Below are positions 9,055 through 17,550 of a stretch of 64,000 nucleotides of DNA, piece by piece (position 1 is the first letter of the stretch; every line of letters begins with the position of its first letter). A program made the translations under genes and the position numbers. The stretch lies in NCBI RefSeq assembly GCF_902703175.1, contig NZ_CACRYJ010000068.1, positions 124,001 through 188,000 on the forward strand, in the 5' to 3' direction. The notes under the pieces were generated by a model. It had not been told where the DNA came from and ran no database searches. It was given only the letters and a program-made list of their open reading frames with translations. This stretch comes from Occultella aeris (lineage in GTDB: Bacteria > Actinomycetota > Actinomycetes > Actinomycetales > Beutenbergiaceae).

Positions 9055-10902
9055 ATGAACAGCACACCACGGCGCACGATCACGGGTCTGGCCGCGATGA
9101 CGCTCGCCGCAACAGGGATCGTCGTCGCCTTCCCAGCCGCGTCATCCGCCGATCCCGGCGAGATCGTCATCTCGGAGGACTTCGACTCGGGCGAGTTGCC
9201 CGACGGCTGGAACCCGGTCGAGGGGGACTGGAGGGTCGAGGAGGGTCGCCTCGTCGTCACGGCCGGCGGCATCGACCAGCTCACCTTCGGTACCCACCTG
9301 AACAACTACCGGATCGAGGCGACCGTCCGTTTCGAGGAGGTCGCCAACGCCACAAGGTGGGCGGCCATCGCTCTCGACATCGCCGGTGACGGTTCGGCGC
9401 CGTGGTGGCAGGCGGCGCTGCGGACCGCGAGTTCGGCGAGCAACGGCATCGAGCTCGCCAACCGAACGGCGGCCGGCAGTTGGAACGTGCCCTACACCGG
9501 TGCCGCCCGGTACGACGCCGGCGTCGGCCAGGATGTCCGCGTCGCCGTCGAGGTCCAGGGCACCACGGCGAGGTGGTACTTCGACGGCGAGCTCGTCCTG
9601 CGGGGTCAGATCCAGCGTTCCGAGGCCGGGGTTCTCGGCCTCGTCGCGGACAACTCGACCGTCAGCTTCGACGACATTCTCGTCACCGAGATCGAGCCGG
9701 CAGACTTCATCCTCGAGGAGGGGGAACTGCCGGTGGCCATCGCCCACCGCGGGTACTCGCAGGTCCTGCCCGAGAACACTCTGATCTCGGAGGCGGCCGC
9801 CATGCAGTCCGGCGCGGAGTACTTCGAGATAGACGTGCACACCACGGCCGACGGGGTACCGATCGTGCTGCACGACCAGACGGTCGACCGGACCACCGAC
9901 GGCACCGGCGACGTGGCACTGCTCGAGAGCAGCTATCTGCAGACCCTCGATGCCGGGTCGTGGCGCGATCCCGTCTTCGCGGGTGAGCCGCTGCCCACGT
10001 TCGCGCAGATCCTCGAGCTGATGCAGCGCAACCCGGCCACCCTGATGCTCGAGATCAAGGGCCCGGAGACCCGCGCCGAGGTCGAGCACATGCTCGATCT
10101 GATCCGCGCCGCCGGTATGTCCGACCGCGTGGTCATCGAGTCCTTCGACCTCGCTGCCGTGGGCTACGCCCGCGACTACGCCCCCGAGATCCCGCGCGGG
10201 GTGCTCCGTGGCGCGGTGGATGCCGACCCGGTAGCGATTGCCCAGTCCGTGGGCGCCACCATGTACAACCCCTCTGCGACCGGTGGCCTGACTGCCGAGA
10301 TCATCGATCGGCTGCACGAGGCCGGCATCGCGGTGCTGCCCTACACCGTGAACGGCGTGAGCGCCTGGCAGGAACTGACGGACCTGGGTGTCGACGGCAT
10401 CGTCACCGACCGCCCAGGTGCCTACGTCGGCTGGCGCGAGGCCCAGTACGCGGCCGAGCCGGGTGAGCCGAGCGAGCCGACCGTCGACCTGGTCGCGGTC
10501 GCCGACGATGCCGAGGTCGAGCGGGGCGGGCAGATCATCGTGGCCGCGGCGAGCACCGATGTCACGTCCGTCGCCTACGAGCTCGACGGCGTGGCCGTGT
10601 CCGTCGGCGATGTGGTCGCCGCGTCCGACCTGGCCCTGGGGGCCCACCTGCTGACCGCGACCGCCGAGGGGGAGCGCGGTACCGCCACCGACGAGGTCGC
10701 GTTCACCGTGGTCGTCACGGTCGAGGGTCTTCGGGAGCGGATCATCGCGGTCGACCTGCCCACCGGCTTCCAGAGGCAACTCCTCACCGCGCTCGACAAC
10801 GAGGACTGGGACGAACTGGCCTCGGCGGCGGGGCGCCGCATCCCGGACGAGACCGCACGGGCGGCGATCCTCGAGGAGATCGCCTATCTCGCCGATCGTT
10901 AG
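9055..10902 (+). CDS. Secreted glycerophosphodiester phosphodiesterase with N-terminal lectin-like domain
   Basis: This is a 615-residue secreted enzyme. Residues 1-32 form a signal peptide ending ASSADP. Residues 33-220 are a beta-sandwich (concanavalin/LamG-like: FDSGELPDGW, ARWYFDGELVLRG). Residues 225-465 are the GDPD barrel. The catalytic His231 is in HRGYSQ, PENT follows, and the acidic metal site lies in EIDVHTTADGVPIVLHD. The last 150 residues are Ig-like with a helical end. It would cut glycerophosphodiesters or teichoic-acid-like polymers outside the cell, with the sandwich domain perhaps binding glycan (inference). A TAGGAT hexamer at 9012-9017 could be its -10 element. A strong hairpin follows. 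Confidence 0.85.
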   Translation: MNSTPRRTITGLAAMTLAATGIVVAFPAASSADPGEIVISEDFDSGELPDGWNPVEGDWRVEEGRLVVTAGGIDQLTFGTHLNNYRIEATVRFEEVANATRWAAIALDIAGDGSAPWWQAALRTASSASNGIELANRTAAGSWNVPYTGAARYDAGVGQDVRVAVEVQGTTARWYFDGELVLRGQIQRSEAGVLGLVADNSTVSFDDILVTEIEPADFILEEGELPVAIAHRGYSQVLPENTLISEAAAMQSGAEYFEIDVHTTADGVPIVLHDQTVDRTTDGTGDVALLESSYLQTLDAGSWRDPVFAGEPLPTFAQILELMQRNPATLMLEIKGPETRAEVEHMLDLIRAAGMSDRVVIESFDLAAVGYARDYAPEIPRGVLRGAVDADPVAIAQSVGATMYNPSATGGLTAEIIDRLHEAGIAVLPYTVNGVSAWQELTDLGVDGIVTDRPGAYVGWREAQYAAEPGEPSEPTVDLVAVADDAEVERGGQIIVAAASTDVTSVAYELDGVAVSVGDVVAASDLALGAHLLTATAEGERGTATDEVAFTVVVTVEGLRERIIAVDLPTGFQRQLLTALDNEDWDELASAAGRRIPDETARAAILEEIAYLADR

Positions 10903-10931
10903 GCACGCCATGCCCCGGTGATGGCACGAAC

Positions 10932-10958
10932 GCCCGGTCCGCACCGAGCGGACCGGGC
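10932..10958. terminator. Bidirectional hairpin terminator between the GDPD gene and dps
   Basis: There is a perfect 11-base inverted repeat: GCCCGGTCCGC at 10932-10942 and GCGGACCGGGC at 10948-10958, with a five-base loop. It lies 30 bases past the phosphodiesterase stop and 39 bases before the dps stop on the other strand, so it can serve both converging genes. There is no long U tract, as is common in actinobacteria. Confidence 0.75.
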
Positions 10959-10996
10959 ATTCGGGCGGTGGGCCGATGCGGCCGGGTGTCGCGGGA

Positions 10997-11461
10997 TCAG
11001 ACCTCGCGGTTCTCCGAGGAGATCATCCACGCCTGCTTCTCCAGGTCGGCGATGATCGCGTGCAGGAGGTCGGCCGTCGTCGGGTCCTCTGCATCGACGT
11101 CGTCGTGGACCTCGCGGGCGACGGCGGTCGCCTGGGCGATGCGCTCGACGATGGTCTCGACCGTGTCGCCGACGGAAACGAGGTCGGCGGGGTAGGGGCT
11201 CAGGTCGGTGGTGGCGGCGACGGTCTCGGTCCGGCCGTCCGGCACGACCTGCAGCGCGCGCATGCGCTCGGCGACGACGTCGCTCTGCTCACGCGCCACG
11301 TCGACCAGTTCGTCGAGCTGCAGGTGCAGGTCCCGGAAGCCGCGGCCGGTCACGTTCCAATGGGCCTGCTTGCCCATGACGTGCAGGTCGACCAGTGCGA
11401 CCAGGACCCGCTGGAGGTTGGCGCGCAGCTTCTCTGAGGCTGTCGTGGTGGTGATGGACAC
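10997..11461 (-). CDS. dps: Dps-family DNA-binding ferritin-like protein
   Basis: This is a 154-residue four-helix-bundle protein that oxidises and stores iron and protects DNA during oxidative stress as a dodecamer. The inter-subunit ferroxidase residues are visible in KQAHWNVTGRGFRDLHLQLDE (His, Asp and Glu in the family pattern). Length and the DLHVMGKQAHWN opening match the family. The start is GTG 11461, with AGGAT a few bases upstream. A box nearly identical to the one before the adjacent Fur-type gene lies 51 bases upstream, pointing to control by that regulator. Confidence 0.92.
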   Translation of the reverse strand: MSITTTTASEKLRANLQRVLVALVDLHVMGKQAHWNVTGRGFRDLHLQLDELVDVAREQSDVVAERMRALQVVPDGRTETVAATTDLSPYPADLVSVGDTVETIVERIAQATAVAREVHDDVDAEDPTTADLLHAIIADLEKQAWMISSENREV

Positions 11462-11511
11462 GAGATCCTGCCTTTCTGGCCGCCGGTCGGGCGGCGGTGC
11501 TGGTGCTGTTT

Positions 11512-11529
11512 TCGTGAACGACTCCAGTT
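11512..11529 (-). promoter_or_regulatory. Fur/CatR-type operator upstream of dps
   Basis: Read toward dps the box is ACTGGAGTCGTTCACGA. It shares AGTCGTTCACGA and the preceding ACT with the box before the Fur-type gene, and resembles the TTGACTCATTCAAGA-like boxes described for actinobacterial FurA/CatR (from memory). It lies 51 bases before the GTG start, in promoter range. Confidence 0.65.
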
Positions 11530-11570
11530 TAGGACGGTCGGTTCACTCGCGCCAGCAAGGAGAGGCGTGC

Positions 11571-12002
11571 CTATTCGGATGCAGGTCGGACGCACTCGTC
11601 GCAGATGCCCCAGAAGATGACCTCCGCGGTTGCCACCGCGAAGCCGGGCGGGGTGGGCCCGTGCAGGCAGGGTGCCTCGCCGGTCGTACATGCGACGTCC
11701 GTCACCTTCCCACACACCGAGCAGACGGCGTGATGGTGATTGTCATGCACCAAGCGCTCGAACCGCGCGGATGACCGCGCCGGCTCGAACCGGCGGACCA
11801 GCCCGGCTCGGTGCAGGTCGGCCAGGATGTTGTGCACCGCCTGCAGGCTCGGTGCGTGTTCGCCGAGGCGTCGCCGCAGCGTTTCGGCGTCGAGGTGGGG
11901 GGTCTCGTCAAGGACCGCCAGGACCGCCAGACGTCCCGAGGTCGCCCGCAGCCCCGAGGCGCGCAGCGCCTCGAGATCCGACGGGTCGGCGATCGCGGTC
12001 AT
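11571..12002 (-). CDS. Fur-family regulator, FurA/CatR (peroxide-sensing) type
   Basis: This is a 143-residue metalloregulator. The winged helix spans residues 10-80 (GLRATSGRLAVLAVL, HNILADLHRAGLVRRF). The metal-binding half includes HDNHHHAVC, a CSVC pair and a second CDEC pair that would hold structural zinc. The order and the TAEVIFWGICDEC ending resemble actinobacterial FurA/CatR, which sense peroxide, rather than iron-only Fur. The neighbour dps and the duplicated operator support that role. Whether it senses peroxide or iron cannot be decided here. ATG 12002 lies 21 bases from its own operator box, so autoregulation is likely. An upstream in-frame extension has no family similarity. 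Confidence 0.85.
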   Translation of the reverse strand: MTAIADPSDLEALRASGLRATSGRLAVLAVLDETPHLDAETLRRRLGEHAPSLQAVHNILADLHRAGLVRRFEPARSSARFERLVHDNHHHAVCSVCGKVTDVACTTGEAPCLHGPTPPGFAVATAEVIFWGICDECVRPASE

Positions 12003-12022
12003 ACCCGCACCGTAGATCGAAA

Positions 12023-12040
12023 TCGTGAACGACTCAAGTA
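12023..12040 (-). promoter_or_regulatory. Fur/CatR-type operator upstream of the fur-type gene
   Basis: Read toward the gene the box is TACTTGAGTCGTTCACGA. It matches the dps box at nearly all positions (ACTtGAGTCGTTCACGA against ACTgGAGTCGTTCACGA) and fits TTGAsTCrTTCAmGA, an imperfect inverted repeat. It is 21 bases from the start codon, a typical autoregulatory position. Confidence 0.65.
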
Positions 12041-12087
12041 ACGCTCGGATGCGGACCGATGTCAGGGCGGGCTGACGTCGGTGCGGC

Positions 12088-13398
12088 CTAGTCGTTCGCG
12101 TCGCTGAACCGCCGATGGACGCCATGCAGGACGAGACCGAGGATGATCAGGCCGCCACCCAGCGCCCACACCTGCCAGGACTGTTGGACCAGCAGGATCA
12201 GGCAGCTGATCAGGGCGAGGACCGGAACAACGCTGGGGACCCGGAAGTGCGTGTGCCCGGGTTCGTCGCGTCGCAGCAGCAGGACCGCCAGGTTTGTTGA
12301 GATGAAGACGAAGAGCAGGAACAACACGACGGTCTCGGCAAGCAGTTCAAGGGTGCCGACAGCGGCCAGGAGCGCGGACAGCGCCGTTGTCGCGAGGATG
12401 GCCACCCACGGAGTGCGGCGCCCGGGCAGCAGCCGGGCGAACACGGTGGGGAGGAGCCCTTCATCGGCCATGCCGTAGGTGAGGCGGGAACTCATGATCG
12501 ATGTCAGCAGTGCCCCGTTCGCGACGGCGATCAGGGCGATCGCGCTGAACAGCCAGTTGGGGACCGAGAACCCGGTGGCGTTGACGACGTCGAGCAGCGG
12601 ACCGCTCGAGCCGGCGAGGTCCTGGGCCGGAAGCATCGCCGCCGAGGCGAGAGCGATGAGGACGTAGACGACACCAGCCACGATCAAGGCGCCGAACAGA
12701 GCGCGTGGGTACACCCGTGAGACGTCACGAACCTCCTCGGCCACATTGGCCGAGGTCTCGAACCCGACGAAACTGTAGAACGCGAGGAGCGCCGCACCCA
12801 GCACCGCGAAGCCGGCCCCGGGACCCGGCGGCGGTTCCAGCACCCGAGCCACGTCGCCGCGACCCGCTCCGAGGGCCAGTCCGACGAGAACGATCACCAG
12901 AACCAGACCGCTGACCTCGATGATGGTCATCACCAGGTTCGACGTCACCGACTCCCTGATGCCACGCAGGTTCAGGAGGGCGAGCAGGAGCAGGAAAATG
13001 GGAGCAGCCACGGGAACGGGGATCACGTGGAACGTGGCCAGGTAATCGCCGCTGAATGCGATCGCGAGTCCCGCCACACTCACGATGCCCGCACACAGCA
13101 TGCAGTAGCCGACCAGGAAGGAGACGACCGGTCGGCCGAATGCGCGCTGGGCGAAGATGGCCGACCCGCCGGCGCGCGGGTACTTCGTGACGAGCTCGGC
13201 GTAGGAGCCCGCAGTGAGCAATGCCATGCCCATCGCGATGACGATCGGTACCCACATCAGGCCGCCCGCGTCGGCAGCGAGCTCTCCGGTCAACGCATAG
13301 ACGCCGGCGCCGAGCACGTCACCGAGGATGAACGCGAACAACAAGCCCGCGCCGATGCCTTGGCGAAGACGTGTGGGCGATGGTTCGGCTTCGGTCAT
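12088..13398 (-). CDS. APC-family amino acid permease
   Basis: This is a 436-residue integral membrane transporter with about 12 hydrophobic helices. The first helix carries the unwound substrate/Na-site glycine motif of the APC fold (ILGDVLGAGVYALTGE). Helix 6 has the FYSFVGFETSANVAEEVRD segment typical of the CAT/yeast-like amino acid permeases, which bind the substrate amino group. The charged loop RDVSRVYPRALF follows, as in the family. It imports or exchanges an amino acid or amine whose identity is not readable. The gene stands alone and is divergent from the hydrolase at 13537. Confidence 0.88.
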   Translation of the reverse strand: MTEAEPSPTRLRQGIGAGLLFAFILGDVLGAGVYALTGELAADAGGLMWVPIVIAMGMALLTAGSYAELVTKYPRAGGSAIFAQRAFGRPVVSFLVGYCMLCAGIVSVAGLAIAFSGDYLATFHVIPVPVAAPIFLLLLALLNLRGIRESVTSNLVMTIIEVSGLVLVIVLVGLALGAGRGDVARVLEPPPGPGAGFAVLGAALLAFYSFVGFETSANVAEEVRDVSRVYPRALFGALIVAGVVYVLIALASAAMLPAQDLAGSSGPLLDVVNATGFSVPNWLFSAIALIAVANGALLTSIMSSRLTYGMADEGLLPTVFARLLPGRRTPWVAILATTALSALLAAVGTLELLAETVVLFLLFVFISTNLAVLLLRRDEPGHTHFRVPSVVPVLALISCLILLVQQSWQVWALGGGLIILGLVLHGVHRRFSDAND

Positions 13399-13536
13399 CG
13401 GGTCATGGTTGCGGACATCCTCGGAACCCGCGAGCCGGACCGATCACCGAGCGCCGGGTACCCGATCACCGCGCCGTCCTGACCTACCCCGCGCCCCGGG
13501 TGTGGGAGGCACCGTCGGCGCATACCGTTGGGTGTC

Positions 13537-14166
13537 ATGACGGAACACGCGGGCGACACCCATGACCCGCGGGACACGTGGCTGCGCCCCAAGATGCACG
13601 GGCCGACGCGCAACGGCATGGCTCTGCTCATCATCGACATGCAGAACGCCTACTTCGAGAATCCCGCTCTCGCCGCCGTGCTGCCTGCCCTTCTCGAGCA
13701 CGCCAACGAACTCATCCGTGCGGCGCGTGCGGCCGGCCGGCCGGTGATCCTGGTCCGGACCGTCCACGCACGCGACCGATCCACGTGGACCTTGAACATG
13801 CTCGACGACGACGAGGGTTTTGCGTTCCCGGGCACCGAGCAGGCGGCCTACGTCGAAGGCCTGCAGGTCGGGGACGCCGCCGACATCGGCAAGACACGTG
13901 ACAACGCGTTCCATGGAACCCGTCTGCGCGAGGTCATCGTGGAACTCGGCGTTCGCCATCTGCTGATCGGCGGAGTGTCCACTCATAGTTGTGTCGCCCA
14001 GACGGCGATGGCCGCTTTCGCGGAGGACCTGCACGTTGCGATCGCGGGGGACGTGATCGCCTCAGAGAACCCGTACTTGTCCGAGGCAGCCCTGACCTTC
14101 CTCAGCGAGGAGATGCGTCAGCCGGTGCTGGACCAGGACTCGTGCCTGGAACTGCTGAGGGGTTAG
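13537..14166 (+). CDS. Isochorismatase-family cysteine hydrolase
   Basis: This is a 209-residue Rossmann-like hydrolase with the complete family triad: Asp34 (LLIIDMQNAYF), Lys119 (DIGKTRDNAF) and nucleophile Cys152 (GVSTHSCVAQT). Members hydrolyse isochorismate, nicotinamide, N-carbamoyl compounds or ureides. The cysteine says amide or carbamoyl hydrolysis is possible; the substrate is unknown. ATG 13537 is used instead of an in-frame TTG nine bases upstream. There is no clear Shine-Dalgarno sequence, and TACCGT just upstream may be a -10, so the mRNA could be leaderless. It converges on the GAF-ANTAR gene with stops overlapping by two bases. Confidence 0.82.
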   Translation: MTEHAGDTHDPRDTWLRPKMHGPTRNGMALLIIDMQNAYFENPALAAVLPALLEHANELIRAARAAGRPVILVRTVHARDRSTWTLNMLDDDEGFAFPGTEQAAYVEGLQVGDAADIGKTRDNAFHGTRLREVIVELGVRHLLIGGVSTHSCVAQTAMAAFAEDLHVAIAGDVIASENPYLSEAALTFLSEEMRQPVLDQDSCLELLRG

Positions 14167-14861
14167 GGCCGCAGACCCATGTGCACGATCGCACGTGCAA
14201 CCTCGACCAGCCTCAGGTTCCGATCCCGTGCGTACTTACGCATCACGTCGAAGGCCCGAGCGACCTCCAGGCCGCGTGCTTCCGCAAGAATCCCCTTCGC
14301 CTGCTCGATCACGATCCGGCTGTCCAAGGCGTGCTGCAGTTGCTCGGTGACCAGTGCCTGCTTGGCGTGCGAGGAGGCGTTGATCAGGAAGCCGGTTGCC
14401 AGATCGGTCAGGACCTGAGCCGCGGCCAGGTCCTCGGCGTCCCAGATGCGTGGAGCCTCGCCGTACAGATTCAGGGCGCCCAGCGTGTGAGTGCCGAGGT
14501 GCATCGGGATCCCAGCGGCGGACCGCACGCCGATGCGCGCGGCCACCGTGCGATAGTCCGGCCACCTCATATCTGCTCGGAGGTCGGCGACCGCCACCAC
14601 GGCGCCCGTGGCGGAGGCGTCGATGCACGGGCCCCTCTGGGTGTCCTCCTGGTGCCGTCCCAGGTCCGCAAGCCACTCCGGGACCGTGGTGATGGCCCGC
14701 ACTCGGTCGTCAACCTCGACCGTGACGCCGCCGCCTGCCAGCGCCAACAACTGCGACGTCCGTTCCGCGAGATCGCCGAGCACCTCATGGACCTCGTAGG
14801 GCTCGATGAGTTTCTGCGCGAACTCCGACGTCGTGCGGACGAACTCTGCGTGGTCATACAC
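14163..14861 (-). CDS. GAF and ANTAR domain RNA-binding antiterminator
   Basis: This is a 232-residue cytoplasmic sensor. Residues 20-150 form a GAF domain (QRGPCIDASATGAVVAVADL, RSAAGIPMHLGTHTLGALNLYG). Residues 165-225 form an ANTAR three-helix RNA-binding domain (IVIEQAKGILAEARG, then AFDVMRKYARDRNLRL). Such proteins bind paired hairpins in mRNA leaders and block termination. GTG 14861 is chosen because AAGGAGAT lies 9 bases upstream; a longer reading frame is unsupported. No partner kinase is adjacent and the signal is unknown. Confidence 0.85.
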   Translation of the reverse strand: MYDHAEFVRTTSEFAQKLIEPYEVHEVLGDLAERTSQLLALAGGGVTVEVDDRVRAITTVPEWLADLGRHQEDTQRGPCIDASATGAVVAVADLRADMRWPDYRTVAARIGVRSAAGIPMHLGTHTLGALNLYGEAPRIWDAEDLAAAQVLTDLATGFLINASSHAKQALVTEQLQHALDSRIVIEQAKGILAEARGLEVARAFDVMRKYARDRNLRLVEVARAIVHMGLRP

Positions 14862-15141
14862 GAGGGTTGATCTCCTTCGAACAGCGGCTGTATGTGGTGC
14901 CCTGCCGACGAGTCGATCGCAGGTGAAGTGCCAGGTCAGTGGGTGCAAGTTTACGCGGTGCCCACCTGGAGACACACGTAAACTGGTCGGCCTCCGGGAA
15001 CCGGTGCGTAGTGCCGGTGTTGCTCCCGCCAGCCGCATGCGTGTCGGAGCGACGTTCGCCGGCCGCCACCTGATGGTGCGTGAGGTGCAGGGTGTCGCCG
15101 GCCCGCAGGGAGGGGCTCGGCATGCCTCGGCACTCCCTCAT

Positions 15142-15595
15142 CCCGACGAGCAGCTCACGTTGGACATCCTCGGCGGTGCGCTGCTTGAACGCCCCACCGG
15201 CACGCCGCGCGACGACGGTGGCGCAGGCGCGGCCCACGTCGTCCGCGTGGACCACCTGCAGGCTCAGGCCCCACGGCAGGGGAGGTGCCGGTACGGCACC
15301 GGTGCGCAGCGACGACGTCGGTGCGCACGGGCCGAGGAAGTAGCGCACGATCTGGGCGCCGGCGTCACCTGGAAGATCAGCGCGGTCCGCATCCGGGTGA
15401 CGGTGAGACTTGGGCCTGCTGCCTCGATCTCGTCGAGCAACCGCTCCTGCGCGGCCCTGTGATCGGTGTTGGGTTGGGTCGCCCAGACCAGGTGGATCCC
15501 GGCATCCGCACCTTGGGACGCCCCGCCAAAGCCTCGACCACCCCGAGTGTGCGGCGAGGTCCACGCTGTGCCAGTCGGCGCCGTCGTACGGTTCT
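15142..15595 (-). pseudogene. Decayed NAD-dependent SDR epimerase, frameshifted remnant
   Basis: Pieces of one protein appear in two alternating frames. PYDGADWHSVDLAAHSG (about 15591-15541) is followed in another frame by GADAGIHLVWATQPNTDH, then RAAQERLLDEIEAAG and TVTRMRTALIFQ (15509-15369). The first frame resumes with GDAGAQIVRYFLGP, then WGLSLQVVHADDV and RRAGGAF (15372-15187). These match, in order, the middle of actinobacterial SDR epimerases of the kind that carry RPGLIFQ and RYFLGP. The N-terminal nucleotide-binding GxxGxxG and the C terminus are missing. At least two frameshifts plus lost ends make a sequencing error alone unlikely. Confidence 0.65.
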
Positions 15596-15993
15596 TGCAT
15601 TTCCTCCTCGTCAGATCCAACCAGCAGCGCCGGTCGCTGCATTGACCTTCGTTGAGGGCTCCGACGGGTGCTCGACATCGCGATTGGGCTGCGCCTGATG
15701 AGCTCGGTAGCCGTCTTCGTCTCGCCTTGATCCGACATGTCGGTCCCTTCGTCGCATGGACCCGTGATCGAGGGTCCATCCAGGCGACCCTTCCCGCAGG
15801 TCGGGATGGCGTGGGGAGATCGGCCCGGAGCCGCTGAGCGCACCGATCACCGGGCCCGCGCCCGGTCGTGCCGTTTGTGTGCATGAGCCGGCCCGTCGTA
15901 ATATCAACTCAGCACCGCGCGTTCGACGTGACGGTCACAAGTTGCTCCTGACCCCGGCGACGCCACCGAAGGCGACGGGCGGGACAACGCGAG
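15596..15993. other. Gene-poor stretch before the STAS gene
   Basis: About 400 bases without a supported gene. On the minus strand a short reading frame starts at ATG 15738 but has only a weak ribosome site, no family resemblance, and runs into the decayed epimerase. The stretch may be the eroded 5' part of that pseudogene plus promoter sequence for the STAS gene. Confidence 0.4.
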
Positions 15994-16494
15994 ATGGCAG
16001 TGCTTGGGACGTCACGGGAGAACAACACCGCAGGCGATGGCTCGGTGAGCCTGCTCGTGTCGGGAGCCGCGACACGTTTGGTGCTTCGTGGTGAGGTGGA
16101 TATCGCGATGAACAGACGCCTGACCGCCGTCGTCGAGGAGGTCTTGGAACTGGGTCGGCCGCTCGAGGTCCACACCGCCGAGGTCACGTACATGGACTCG
16201 GCGGCGATCGCCGCCCTCGCCCTGTTGGCGACTCGGCTGCCCAGTCGCGTGCGGATGATCGACCCACCCGCGCTCGTACTGTTCCTCCTTGAGGCGACGC
16301 AGTTGAACGAATTGGTCGACATCATCGATACCCAGTCGCTGACCGGAACTGACGCACGCGGTCCGGACGACCGGCGTGGTCACGATGGAGGCCGTAGTGG
16401 GGACGGACACGCCGTGGCCGAGATGCTCCGGACGAGGACCACCGGATGCCGGTGCTCGGCATGTGCCGCATCCCAGGCGGACGACCGGGCCTAG
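15994..16494 (+). CDS. STAS-domain anti-sigma-factor antagonist-like protein
   Basis: This is a 166-residue protein whose residues 17-115 form a STAS domain (RLVLRGEVDIAMNRRL, then EVTYMDSAAIAALALL). Ser69 in YMDSAAIA is at the position that anti-sigma kinases phosphorylate in SpoIIAA/RsbV-type proteins. A 50-residue polar tail follows, with a Cys-x-Cys-x-x-Cys cluster (CRCSAC) not usual for the family. It would bind an RsbW-like kinase to free a stress sigma factor, but no kinase or sigma gene is adjacent. ATG 15994 has only a weak ribosome site. Confidence 0.75.
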   Translation: MAVLGTSRENNTAGDGSVSLLVSGAATRLVLRGEVDIAMNRRLTAVVEEVLELGRPLEVHTAEVTYMDSAAIAALALLATRLPSRVRMIDPPALVLFLLEATQLNELVDIIDTQSLTGTDARGPDDRRGHDGGRSGDGHAVAEMLRTRTTGCRCSACAASQADDRA

Positions 16495-16530
16495 GCTCGG
16501 TCGTCGCGCGTTGCTCAGGACACAACGCAA

Positions 16531-16559
16531 GGCCCGCGGGGGGCTGCATCCCGCGGGCC
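16531..16559. terminator. Hairpin terminator between STAS and csbD genes
   Basis: There is a perfect 10-base inverted repeat, GGCCCGCGGG at 16531-16540 and CCCGCGGGCC at 16550-16559, with a nine-base loop. It separates the convergent STAS gene (stop 16494) and csbD (stop 16578), so it probably ends both transcripts. Confidence 0.7.
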
Positions 16560-16577
16560 CAGCAGACGTCGGAACTC

Positions 16578-16748
16578 CTACTTGAAGGCGTCCTTGACGT
16601 TCTCGCCGGCCTTCTTGACGTTGGCCTCCGTCTGTTCGGCATTGCCCTCGGCCTGCAGCCGTTCGTTGTCGGTCGCCTTGCCTGCGGCCTCCTTGACCTT
16701 GCCCTTGGCGTCTTCGGCGGCGTTGCGGATCTTGTCGTCGATGCCCAT
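16578..16748 (-). CDS. CsbD-family stress-response protein
   Basis: This is a 56-residue, highly charged, Ala/Lys/Glu-rich helical protein. The opening MGIDDKIRNAAEDAKGKVKE and the following GKATDNERLQAEGN are the defining CsbD pattern. The family is induced by general stress in many bacteria, and the molecular function is unknown. ATG 16748 has an excellent AAGGAGG ribosome site 5 bases upstream, and the reading frame ends with TAG after DAFK. The adjacent STAS protein would fit a general-stress context. Confidence 0.88.
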   Translation of the reverse strand: MGIDDKIRNAAEDAKGKVKEAAGKATDNERLQAEGNAEQTEANVKKAGENVKDAFK

Positions 16749-16849
16749 CTCGGCCTCCTTCCGCCGGACCCGGTGTGGGTCCGTACTCCTTCGACGCTAG
16801 GTCAGTGCGCCACGGCCCGCATGTCGAGCAGGGCCAGGACGACGGGTCG

Positions 16850-17550
16850 GTGCCGCCGAGGACCTCGAGCATCGCCGCCTCGACACGAGGTGGCGCAGGA
16901 GTGGTCGTTGCCGTGTCCGGTACCGGCAGGCTCGCGATCACGGCGTCCTGCTCGTAGGCCACGATCACCCGCGGGTCGATGTGGGCGGAGCGACTGACCG
17001 CAGGGGTGTTGCCGAGCCGTTCGGCCACCTCGGCGACGGCGTCCCGCACGCTGCGGTCCTGCTCAGGACCTGGGTCGCGCTCGCCGTGCGCGAGGGTGAC
17101 TGGGGCCAGGACGGTGCCGTGCCAGGTCCGGAAGTCCTTGGCGGAGGCATCCTCGCCGAGACGCTCCTTGACGGAAGCCCCGATGTCGGTGCTGCACAGG
17201 CCGCGCCAAGTGCCGCCCCGCTGCGAACCCTCCCGGTAGGCCAACAGTTCGCCATCACCGCCCGTCGCCATTCCCAAAACTACCGTTGTCGGCGCGGTAG
17301 GCCTCGCCGCCGATCCGGAACAGTCCCTGATTCGAGGAGCAGGAACGCGTGGCCAGATCTCGCGGATCCGTTCGTGCTTCGCCGCATCCCGCTCCGCGCT
17401 CCACGATGGGTGAGAGAGGTACTGGCGGCGGCCGGCGTCGCAGGTGCCGACGGTCTGGATGTGCCCGCTCTCGTCGGGACAGATCCAAACGTCCCGCCAG
17501 GCAGGCGGGATCATCAGGTCGCGGCAGTGGGGGAGATGGCGAGTGCCGCT
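16850..17550 (-). pseudogene. Decayed type IB DNA topoisomerase
   Basis: Family segments are recognisable but scattered over frames and shortened. IPPAWRDVWICPDESGHIQ and AGRRQYLSHPSW through AAKHERIRE lie at about 17512-17360. LFRIGGEAYRADNGSFG lies in another frame near 17320-17270. GELLAYREG, then TDIGASVKERLGEDASAKDF and RTWHGTVLAPV, then RLGNTPAVSRSAHIDPRVI run to about 16950 in the first frame. The domain between DNGSFG and GELLAY, which normally holds an active-site Arg/Lys, is mostly deleted. The catalytic tyrosine of the usual SYIDPRV is a histidine (CAC, near 16978-16980). The N-terminal 60 residues are missing. No active enzyme can be made. Confidence 0.75.
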
